Assembly: GCF_034427435.1 (NCBI RefSeq)
Contig: NZ_JAXQNP010000004.1
Location: forward strand, 124,001 to 188,000
Direction: 5' to 3'
Origin: Nitrospirillum sp034427435
GTDB lineage: Bacteria; Pseudomonadota; Alphaproteobacteria; Azospirillales; Azospirillaceae
DNA: 64,000 nt
Numbering within the stretch: the first letter of the stretch is position 1; each line of letters starts with the position of its first letter. Below, piece after piece: positions 9,934 through 16,938 of this stretch. The position numbers were made by a program, and so were the translations under genes. The notes under the pieces were generated by a model that worked only from the letters and a program-made list of their open reading frames with translations, did no database searches and had not been told where the DNA came from.

Positions 9934-10491
9934 GTCCAACCCCGAAAAAAGGAAAAGATGAGGCGAGCGCTGAAAGACAGCGCTGATTTATTCCCTTTGA
10001 TTGCGCACCAGACGGTATCCGCGAAATCGATAGCGGCCTTACCGTTCTTATTATTGGTGATGTGTGATTGTTTTATGTGACCGACCGGCTTGGTGGGGGC
10101 GGTTCGGATTACCCGGATTATTCAGAAAATTTCATAGCCGCAACAAGTGAGAAGTGTTGACGGCGTTAATCAGTCCGATTGATGTAATTTAATTATATAA
10201 TGCAGATGTACCAGGAGGCCCTATCGCCGGCCCCATTAGGCAGATTTCGGAAATATCAATGATTATCAAAGGACTGTAGGCATTCCCTCAGATTTCCCCG
10301 GAGTTTGCCGGGCTCCTGCCAACAGCGGATCCAGTACCGTCCCTGATGATTGCGTTATTATTAATGTAATGACTATCAAAAGAAGAATAAGGCCACCACC
10401 GGCATGTACAGAGGGGGTATACCCTGGCAATCTTCCGCCTCCAGGGGGCCTCCCCAGGACTCACGCCAGGGTCGCGGACAGCGGGGCTTTT
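9934..10491. other. AT-rich intergenic region upstream of the NRPS operon; possible Fur-like box
   Basis: No gene is supported here; the short open frames are not gene-like. The block 10010-10400 is clearly richer in A/T than its surroundings. On the minus strand it holds TGATAATCATTGATA (10268-10254), whose first half matches the Fur 7-1-7 consensus and whose second half matches partly. A TATAAT hexamer lies at 10196-10201 without a properly spaced -35. It presumably holds the NRPS promoter, but no confident -35/-10 pair or -24/-12 was seen. Confidence 0.4.
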
Positions 10492-11321
10492 TCAGCGGAC
10501 GGGTGTCAGGTGGACGGGCTGGCGGGCATGCCGTGGGGCCAATGCCGCGCCCACCGCCCGGGCGATGGTTTGGGCCCGGTCGTCAATGCCGGCCCACACG
10601 GCCCCCCGGACACGGGGGTCCACCTCCAGCAATTTGACGCCAGCGGGCACCTCCGTCCCGTCCCTCACCACCCCGCGCAGCACGCCGTCGAAAGGCGCCT
10701 GGACCGCGTGGTCGCCCAGATGGCCGATGACATAGTCCTTGAAGACGCGTGAACCAATCTCCATCGCCGTGTGCCAGCGTCCGGCGAAGGCGGAATAGAC
10801 GAAGCGTTCCGCCCCCCGGTTGCCCAGGGGCCGGGCGATGCCGTCGGCGGCTTCCGTCGTGCCCTCGCGAACCAGGGCGCCTTGCAGGCCGGGCTTGGTT
10901 TCAATGGCGAAGTCGCAATTCTCCCCGGCGGTGAAGCCGGGGCCCAGGCCGATGGTGGTTCGGGCCAGGCGGCGCAGGTCGGGCGTGACGCTGTATTTTT
11001 GCAGCCGGGCGTCGATCAGCAGGTCCAGCGCGCGGATGACGATCAGGTCCAGCAGGCCCAGGTCGGTGATGACCAACCCTTGGCGGCGCGCCAGCGCCGC
11101 CGCCGCCGCCATGCCGCTATCCGCCCGTTCGGCGGCGATGCCGGCCAGGGTCACCGGGTCATCGAACAGCGCGTCGTGGAACGCCATCTTGCGGCGGATG
11201 ACGGGGGAAGGGGGTCGTGCGACATAACGACGCCGTAGCCCTGGTGATGCAGCCGGATCGCCACGGCGGAGGCGATCTCGTTGGTGCCCAGGATGATGGC
11301 GTAGGGCGGGCGATCGGTCAT
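10492..11321 (-). pseudogene. YqeB-like molybdenum hydroxylase accessory protein, frameshifted in this sequence
   Basis: Resembles the YqeB/EF2563 family linked to selenium-dependent molybdenum hydroxylases. The N-terminus MTDRPPYAIILGTNEIASAV looks like a Rossmann start and is in one frame (ATG at 11321). The rest, from KMAFHDALFDDPVTLAGI onward, is in another. Adding one base in the G runs at 11203-11214 joins them as HDPLPPVIRRKMAFHD and gives about 275 aa. The C-terminal part contains the family's IGLGPGFTAGENCDFAIETK and a biotinyl/lipoyl-like VQAPFDGVLRGVVRDGTEVP segment. It is last in a three-gene set (receiver, nifO-like, this gene) divergent from nifH. A molybdenum-related role near nif is inference. 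Confidence 0.7.
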
Positions 11322-11353
11322 GACGGCGTTCCAGTGCTTCCAGGGGTGGCGCT

Positions 11354-11791
11354 TTAAGGGTTGGTACTGCCGGGGTTGGCGCTGCCGGGGGTGGGGCAGG
11401 GACTGTGAGGGTGGGAACAGCCGGTGGGCGCGCTGTCCCGGTCCGCCGGCAGGCCCAGCCGGTCCCGCAGCGCCTCGAACCCGGCGAGGCGCTGGCCCTC
11501 CACCTCCGCCAATGGCCGGCGGATCAGCAGCGGGTCGGCCAGCATGCGGCGCAGGGCCGCGTCGCCGTCCAGGTCGGCCGGGACGATGGCGCCGGCCTTG
11601 ATGGCCGGGGCGGCCGGGTTGAACCAGGACTGGACCGGCGATGGGCCGAAGAACGCGCGCAGGCGCTCCGCCGTCCACGGTTCGGTCAGCAGGTCGCGCA
11701 CCACAACGGTATGCCCCGCCGCCTCCAGCGCCTGGCGCTGGCGGGCGTTGGTTTTGCAGCCCGGTTTCTCATAGAAGACGACCGTGCTCAT
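11354..11791 (-). CDS. nifO: Nitrogenase-associated ArsC/Spx-like protein (NifO family)
   Basis: 145 aa, thioredoxin-fold ArsC family. It starts MSTVVFYEKPGCKTNARQRQ with a single Cys in the position of the ArsC catalytic cysteine, followed by the family's L-EAAGH and WF-P-A-A-I blocks. The family member in Azotobacter nif clusters is NifO, implicated in molybdenum or nitrate-linked control; the exact reaction is not established. Its ATG overlaps the stop of the receiver-like gene by 4 bp, so the two are co-translated. The C-terminal tail (about 25 residues, Pro/Ser/Gly-rich) is non-conserved in appearance. Confidence 0.8.
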   Translation of the reverse strand: MSTVVFYEKPGCKTNARQRQALEAAGHTVVVRDLLTEPWTAERLRAFFGPSPVQSWFNPAAPAIKAGAIVPADLDGDAALRRMLADPLLIRRPLAEVEGQRLAGFEALRDRLGLPADRDSAPTGCSHPHSPCPTPGSANPGSTNP

Positions 11792-12213
11792 GCCAGTCGC
11801 ACCAGCGGGGCGGCGCCGTCGCGGCCCAGCAGCGTGTCCACCTTGCGGCGCACGTCGGCCAGCGTCAGCGGCTTGACCAGTGCGGCGTGGGCGCCTGCCT
11901 TCAGCCCCTCAAGCGCCAGCGCCTCTTCCGCCTTGGCGCAGACGATCAACAGCCGCACCCCGGGAAAGGCGCCCAGCATCTCGCCCACCAGCCCCGCGCC
12001 CCGCTCCGCCAGGAAAGAGGCGCCGAGCAGCACGACGTCCGGCCGTAGCCAATCCACCCCCTTGGCGTAGGCCTCCTCCGGCGTCGCCAGTTCATGTGTC
12101 TCGATCTCATCGTGCAGCATGAACTGCAACGCCGCGCGCGTGATCTCATCCTGGTCCACGACGAAGACCCGCCGTTGGTCCACGGCTTTGGCGGTTTCGA
12201 CACCGATCTGCAT
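11788..12213 (-). CDS. Stand-alone receiver-like protein lacking the phospho-acceptor Asp
   Basis: 141 aa with a CheY-like fold. The acidic pair is present (VVDQDE, residues 18-23) and so is the conserved lysine (ALVKPL, K114). The strand that normally ends in the phosphorylated Asp reads DVVLLGASFL, with Gly64 in its place. It has no output domain. It therefore cannot take a phosphate in the usual way and may act by protein contact; this is inference. The ribosome site GGAAGGGA precedes ATG 12213. It is first in an operon with nifO and the yqeB-like gene and diverges from nifH. Confidence 0.8.
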   Translation of the reverse strand: MQIGVETAKAVDQRRVFVVDQDEITRAALQFMLHDEIETHELATPEEAYAKGVDWLRPDVVLLGASFLAERGAGLVGEMLGAFPGVRLLIVCAKAEEALALEGLKAGAHAALVKPLTLADVRRKVDTLLGRDGAAPLVRLA

Positions 12214-12369
12214 GGCGCGTCCCTTCCGATGCTGGGCTGCCCGTCGGCGGGCATCACGGCACCCAAAGCAATTTCCGTTCCGGTGGGGCCATATCCGGGA
12301 AATCGGGGGCCAGCCTGCCTTTCCGCCGGGAAACGGCGGCGGAAGAGGACGGGGACAGGGGCGGTGGCT

Positions 12370-12385
12370 TGTTTCGTTTGCGACA
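12370..12385. promoter_or_regulatory. NifA upstream activator sequence 1 for nifH
   Basis: Exact TGT-N10-ACA (TGTTTCGTTTGCGACA), 98 bp upstream of the -24 element of the nifH promoter. The match to the NifA enhancer consensus is visible; binding is inferred. Confidence 0.8.
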
Positions 12386-12398
12386 GCCTGACAATGGC

Positions 12399-12414
12399 TG
12401 TCGGGTTCGGCACA
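12399..12414. promoter_or_regulatory. NifA upstream activator sequence 2 for nifH
   Basis: TGTCGGGTTCGGCACA, a second exact TGT-N10-ACA, 13 bp after the first and 69 bp before the -24. Its TGTCGG half is shared with the enhancers of fixA, nifB and sufB. Confidence 0.8.
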
Positions 12415-12482
12415 TCATTGTCGGATGCGGGGTGGTGGTGATAAGGCGTTTAATATCAGTATATTAGCGTGAAACGCCCGTT

Positions 12483-12498
12483 TGGCACGCCGGTTGCT
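12483..12498 (+). promoter_or_regulatory. Sigma-54 (-24/-12) promoter of nifHDK
   Basis: TGGCAC-GCCGG-TTGCT, a full consensus match with GG and GC 10 bp apart. Transcription should start near 12509, leaving a leader of about 150 nt before nifH. The stretch 12214-12658 contains no gene; it holds this promoter and its two enhancers. Confidence 0.92.
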
Positions 12499-12658
12499 GA
12501 AATACCGGTCGGCTAGTGAGGGCTGAGTGCACGCCTACGCGCTGTCGAGCGATGTGCTCCTTCCCGAAATCCGCGAGCCAACTTCTGCGAACGAGGATCG
12601 CCCCGGCGTCATTGGGGCATTGGCAATCGGCTCAACAATCGGTTCAAGGAGACCTTGA

Positions 12659-13543
12659 ATGTCGGCTCTGCGACAAATCGCGTTTTACGGCAAGGGTGGT
12701 ATCGGCAAGTCCACCACCTCCCAGAATACCCTGGCGGCCCTGGCTGAAATGGGCCACCGCATCCTGATCGTCGGTTGCGATCCCAAGGCGGACTCAACCC
12801 GCCTGATCCTGCACGCCAAGGCGCAGGACACCATCCTCAGCCTGGCGGCCGCGGCCGGCAGCGTGGAGGACCTGGAGATCGAGGATGTCATGAAGGTCGG
12901 CTTCCATGACATCCGTTGCGTGGAATCCGGCGGGCCGGAGCCGGGCGTCGGCTGCGCCGGCCGGGGCGTCATCACCTCCATCAACTTCCTGGAGGAGAAC
13001 GGCGCCTATGAGGATATCGACTACGTTTCCTATGACGTGCTGGGCGACGTGGTGTGCGGCGGTTTCGCCATGCCCATCCGCGAGAACAAGGCCCAGGAAA
13101 TCTACATCGTCATGTCCGGCGAGATGATGGCCATGTACGCGGCCAACAACATCTCCAAGGGCATTCTGAAATACGCCATGTCCGGCGGCGTGCGCCTGGG
13201 CGGCCTGATCTGCAACGAGCGCCAGACCGACAAGGAGCTGGAGCTGGCGGAGAACCTGGCCAAGAAGCTGGGCACCCAGCTCATCTACTTCGTGCCCCGC
13301 GACAACATCGTGCAGCACGCGGAACTGCGCCGCATGACGGTGCTGGAATACGCCCCGGAAAGCGCCCAGGCCGCCCACTACCGCAACCTGGCCACCCGCA
13401 TCCACAACAACGCCGGCAAGGGCGTCATCCCCACCCCCATCACCATGGACGAGCTTGAGGACATGCTGATGGAGCACGGGATCATGAAGGCCGTGGACGA
13501 GAGCATGGTCGGCAAGAGCGCCGCCCAGCTGGAACTGGCCTGA
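12659..13543 (+). CDS. nifH: Nitrogenase iron protein (dinitrogenase reductase)
   Basis: Homodimeric ATPase that passes electrons from ferredoxin to the MoFe protein and also takes part in FeMo-co synthesis. 294 aa, the usual length. It has the P-loop GKGGIGKST near residue 10, the [4Fe-4S] cysteines in GVGCAGRGV and DVVCGGFAMP, and switch residues DVLGDV. The Arg in GCAGRGV is the known ADP-ribosylation site in related species, though no draT/draG lies in this window. AAGGAG at 12646-12651 sets the ATG at 12659. First gene of the nifHDK operon. Confidence 0.98.
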   Translation: MSALRQIAFYGKGGIGKSTTSQNTLAALAEMGHRILIVGCDPKADSTRLILHAKAQDTILSLAAAAGSVEDLEIEDVMKVGFHDIRCVESGGPEPGVGCAGRGVITSINFLEENGAYEDIDYVSYDVLGDVVCGGFAMPIRENKAQEIYIVMSGEMMAMYAANNISKGILKYAMSGGVRLGGLICNERQTDKELELAENLAKKLGTQLIYFVPRDNIVQHAELRRMTVLEYAPESAQAAHYRNLATRIHNNAGKGVIPTPITMDELEDMLMEHGIMKAVDESMVGKSAAQLELA

Positions 13544-13562
13544 TCGGCAACGGCCGCCGGTA

Positions 13563-13596
13563 CCGCCCGGCCCCCCCCCGCATGGGGGCCGGGCGG
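13563..13596 (+). terminator. nifH-nifD intercistronic hairpin
   Basis: Perfect 13-bp stem: CCGCCCGGCCCCC (13563-13575) pairs with 13584-13596 around an 8-nt loop. There is no U-tract, so it is more likely a partial terminator or a 3'-end stabiliser of nifH mRNA than a full stop. Confidence 0.75.
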
Positions 13597-13641
13597 GATC
13601 CCGGACAGGCCATCATCCCCGGGAAACATGAGGACAGCGAA

Positions 13642-15147
13642 ATGAGTATGTCGGAGACGGAAAGCGTTGCCGAGATCAAGGAACGCAACAAGGAACTGAT
13701 CGCCGAGGTCTTGCAGGTTTACCCGGAGAAGACCGCCAAGCGCCGCGCCAAGCACTTGAACGTGCATGAGGCCGGCAAGTCCGATTGCGGCGTGAAGTCC
13801 AACCTGAAGTCCATTCCAGGCGTCATGACCATCCGTGGCTGCGCCTACGCCGGATCCAAGGGCGTGGTCTGGGGCCCGATCAAGGACATGATCCACATCA
13901 GCCACGGCCCGGTGGGCTGCGGCCAATATTCCTGGGCCGCGCGCCGTAACTACTACATCGGCACGACGGGGATCGACACCTTCGTGACCATGCAGTTCAC
14001 GTCCGATTTCCAGGAAAAGGACATCGTGTTCGGCGGCGACAAGAAGCTGTCTAAGATCATCGATGAAATCCAGGAGCTGTTCCCGCTGAACAACGGCATC
14101 AGCATCCAGTCGGAATGCCCCATCGGCCTGATCGGCGACGATATCGAGGCGGTGTCGAAGAACAAGTCCAAGGAATACGAGGGCAAGACCATCGTCCCCG
14201 TGCGCTGCGAAGGGTTCCGCGGCGTGTCCCAATCCCTGGGCCACCACATCGCCAATGACGCCATCCGCGACTGGGTGTTCGACAAGGCGGAGGGCAAGGA
14301 CGCGCCGGCGGGCTTCGTGCCCGGCCCCTACGACGTCGCCATCATCGGCGATTACAACATCGGCGGCGACGCCTGGTCCTCCCGCATCCTGCTGGAGGAG
14401 ATGGGGCTGAGGGTCATCGCCCAATGGTCGGGCGACGGCACCCTGGCGGAGCTGGAGGCGACGCCCAAGGCCAAGCTGAACGTCCTGCATTGCTACCGCT
14501 CGATGAACTACATCTCGCGCCACATGGAAGAGAAGTACGGTATTCCCTGGTGCGAATACAATTTCTTCGGCCCCAGCAAGATCGCGGAATCCCTGCGCCG
14601 CATCGCCAGCTATTTCGACGACAAGATAAAGGAAGGGGCGGAGCGGGTCATCGCCAAGTACCAGGCGCTGATGGACGCGGTCATCGCCAAGTACCGCCCC
14701 CGCCTGGAAGGCAAGACGGTGATGCTGTTCGTGGGCGGCCTGCGCCCCCGCCACGTCATCGGCGCCTATGAGGATTTGGGCATGGAGGTCGTGGGCACGG
14801 GCTATGAGTTCGGCCACAACGACGACTATCAGCGCACGGCCCAGCACTACGTCAAGGACGGCACGCTGATCTATGACGACGTGACGGGCTACGAGTTCGA
14901 GAAGTTCGTGGAACGCATCCAGCCTGACCTGGTCGGGTCCGGCATCAAGGAAAAGTACGTCTTCCAGAAGATGGGCGTGCCCTTCCGCCAGATGCATTCC
15001 TGGGACTATTCCGGCCCCTATCACGGCTATGACGGTTTCGCCATTTTCGCGCGCGACATGGACATGGCCATCAACGCCCCCGTCTGGAAGATGGCCAAGG
15101 CGCCCTGGAAGGGCGCCGCGCAGCCGAAGCTGCTGGCCGCCGAGTAA
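13642..15147 (+). CDS. nifD: Nitrogenase MoFe protein alpha chain
   Basis: Catalytic subunit holding FeMo-co. 501 aa. P-cluster cysteines lie in RGCAYAGSKG, GPVGCGQYSW and SECPIGLIGDD; FeMo-co ligands are the Cys in NVLHCYRSMNYI and the His in MHSWDYSGPYHGYDGF. I chose ATG 13642 (MSMSETESVAEIKE) rather than an upstream in-frame ATG at 13582, because the latter lies in the hairpin loop and lacks a ribosome site, while AGGACAGCGA precedes 13642. Second gene of nifHDK. Confidence 0.98.
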   Translation: MSMSETESVAEIKERNKELIAEVLQVYPEKTAKRRAKHLNVHEAGKSDCGVKSNLKSIPGVMTIRGCAYAGSKGVVWGPIKDMIHISHGPVGCGQYSWAARRNYYIGTTGIDTFVTMQFTSDFQEKDIVFGGDKKLSKIIDEIQELFPLNNGISIQSECPIGLIGDDIEAVSKNKSKEYEGKTIVPVRCEGFRGVSQSLGHHIANDAIRDWVFDKAEGKDAPAGFVPGPYDVAIIGDYNIGGDAWSSRILLEEMGLRVIAQWSGDGTLAELEATPKAKLNVLHCYRSMNYISRHMEEKYGIPWCEYNFFGPSKIAESLRRIASYFDDKIKEGAERVIAKYQALMDAVIAKYRPRLEGKTVMLFVGGLRPRHVIGAYEDLGMEVVGTGYEFGHNDDYQRTAQHYVKDGTLIYDDVTGYEFEKFVERIQPDLVGSGIKEKYVFQKMGVPFRQMHSWDYSGPYHGYDGFAIFARDMDMAINAPVWKMAKAPWKGAAQPKLLAAE

Positions 15148-15158
15148 GGCGGATGACG

Positions 15159-15191
15159 CCCCGGGGCGCCCCCATGGGTGGCGCCCCCGGG
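15159..15191 (+). repeat. nifD-nifK intercistronic hairpin
   Basis: Arms 15159-15170 and 15180-15191 pair over 12 bp with one mismatch around a 9-nt loop. Very GC-rich, no U-tract. Probably an RNA-stability element between nifD and nifK. Confidence 0.6.
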
Positions 15192-15247
15192 ATTCCCTGC
15201 CGGGGCGGCATCCATCCCCGGGCGATGTTTTCGGAGAGGTTCCCATC

Positions 15248-16807
15248 ATGACGCAGAGTGCCGAACACGTGCTCGACCATTTCGAGCTGTTCCGTGGCCC
15301 CGAATACCAGGAGATGCTGGTCAACAAGCGCCAGCAGTTCGAGAACCGCCGCGACCCGGCGGAGGTGGAACGGGTGCGGGAATGGGCCAAGACGCCCGAG
15401 TACCAGGAAAAGAACTTCGCCCGCGAGGCGCTGACCATCAACCCGGCCAAGGCCTGCCAGCCGCTGGGCGCCGTCTTCGCGGCGGTGGGGTTCGAGGGCA
15501 CCTTGCCCTTCGTTCACGGCTCGCAAGGCTGCGTCGCCTATTATCGCAGCCATTTCTCCCGTCATTTCAAGGAGCCGACGTCCTGCGTCTCCTCCTCCAT
15601 GACGGAGGACGCGGCGGTGTTCGGCGGCCTGAACAACATGATCGACGGGCTGGCCAACACCTATTCCATGTACAAGCCCAAGATGATCGCCGTCTCCACC
15701 ACCTGCATGGCGGAGGTGATCGGCGACGACCTGAACGCCTTCATCAAGACCGCCAAGGAAAAGGGCTCGGTTCCGGCCGAGTTCGACGTGCCCTTCGCCC
15801 ATACCCCGGCCTTCGTCGGCAGCCATGTCACCGGCTATGACAACGCCCTGAAGGGCATCCTGGAGCATTTCTGGGACGGCAAGGCCGGCACCGAGCCCAA
15901 GCTGGAACGCGAGCCCAACGGCAAGATCAACTTCATCGGCGGCTTCGACGGCTACACCGTCGGCAACCTGCGGGAGATCAAGCGCATCTTCGGCCTGATG
16001 GGTATCGGCTACACCATCCTGGGCGACACCAGCGACGTCTGGGACACGCCCACCGATGGCGAGTTCCGCATGTATGACGGCGGCACCACCCTGGCCGAGG
16101 CGGCGGACGCCGTCCATGCCAAGGCCACCGTCTCCATGCAGGAGTACTGCACCGAAAAGACGCTGCCCTTCATCGCGGGGCATGGGCAGGAGGTGGTGTC
16201 GTTCAACCACCCGGTGGGCGTGGCCGGCACCGACCAGTTCCTGATGGCGCTGGCGCGCCTGACCGGCGCCGAGATCCCGGCGGAGCTGGAGCGGGAACGC
16301 GGACGCCTGGTGGACGCCATCGCGGACTCCAGCGCCCACATCCATGGCAAGAAGTTCGCCATCTACGGCGACCCTGACCTGTGCCTGGGCCTGGCCGCCT
16401 TCCTGCTGGAACTGGGGGCGGAGCCGACCCACGTGCTGGCCACCAACGGCAACAAGGCCTGGGCGGAGAAGGTGCAGGCGCTGTTCAACAGTTCCCCCTT
16501 CGGGAAGAATTGCCATGTCTATCCCGGCCGCGACCTGTGGCACCTGCGCTCCCTGCTGTTCACGGAGCCGGTGGACTTCCTGATCGGCAACACCTACGGC
16601 AAGTACCTGGAGCGCGACACGGGCACGCCGCTGATCCGCCTCGGCTTCCCCATCTTCGACCGGCACCACCACCATCGTTTCCCGGTGTGGGGCTATCAGG
16701 GCGGGCTGAACGTGCTGGTGACCATCCTGGACAAGATTTTCGACGAGATCGACCGCAACACCAACGTCCCGTCGAAGACAGACTACAGCTTTGACATCAT
16801 CCGCTAA
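15248..16807 (+). CDS. nifK: Nitrogenase MoFe protein beta chain
   Basis: Partner of NifD; supplies the other half of the P-cluster. 519 aa. Cysteines lie in AKACQPLGAV, HGSQGCVAYYRS and VSTTCMAEVIGDD, with the SHFKEPTS-like segment FSRHFKEPTSCVSSS. The start ATG at 15248 (MTQSAEHVLDHFELF) has GGAGAGG at 15232-15238. The C-terminus ends KTDYSFDIIR, as in related NifK proteins. No frame damage seen. Confidence 0.98.
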   Translation: MTQSAEHVLDHFELFRGPEYQEMLVNKRQQFENRRDPAEVERVREWAKTPEYQEKNFAREALTINPAKACQPLGAVFAAVGFEGTLPFVHGSQGCVAYYRSHFSRHFKEPTSCVSSSMTEDAAVFGGLNNMIDGLANTYSMYKPKMIAVSTTCMAEVIGDDLNAFIKTAKEKGSVPAEFDVPFAHTPAFVGSHVTGYDNALKGILEHFWDGKAGTEPKLEREPNGKINFIGGFDGYTVGNLREIKRIFGLMGIGYTILGDTSDVWDTPTDGEFRMYDGGTTLAEAADAVHAKATVSMQEYCTEKTLPFIAGHGQEVVSFNHPVGVAGTDQFLMALARLTGAEIPAELERERGRLVDAIADSSAHIHGKKFAIYGDPDLCLGLAAFLLELGAEPTHVLATNGNKAWAEKVQALFNSSPFGKNCHVYPGRDLWHLRSLLFTEPVDFLIGNTYGKYLERDTGTPLIRLGFPIFDRHHHHRFPVWGYQGGLNVLVTILDKIFDEIDRNTNVPSKTDYSFDIIR

Positions 16808-16856
16808 CGGCGGACTTGGCCTCTCCGTGGCGTCTCCCCAAGGCGCTCGCGTCCTG

Positions 16857-16905
16857 GCCGCGCCGCCAGCCCCGATGGGAAACCGAAGGGGCCCGGCGGC
16901 GCGGC
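16857..16905 (+). repeat. nifK-nifE intercistronic inverted repeat
   Basis: GCCGCGCCGCC (16857-16867) pairs with 16895-16905, separated by 27 nt that can form a smaller inner hairpin. No U-tract and no -24/-12 element before nifE, so nifE may be read through from nifK. Confidence 0.5.
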
Positions 16906-16938
16906 GCTTCTTGACCCGTTCAGGCGAGGAACCCGGAA

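Noticed and set aside
10157..10201. Sigma-70 promoter from TTGACG and TATAAT
   Set aside because: Spacer of 33 bp is far too long, and it would point away from the NRPS.
10369..10752. Plus-strand open frame before the yqeB-like gene
   Set aside because: Largely antisense to the yqeB-like gene, no ribosome site, no recognisable domain.
13378..15501. 707-codon minus-strand open frame across nifD/nifK
   Set aside because: Antisense to nifD with its conserved cysteines; no ribosome site and no recognisable domain.
16858..16904. Strong terminator ending nifHDK transcription
   Set aside because: Loop of 27 nt, no U-tract, and nifE lacks a promoter of its own, so read-through is expected.
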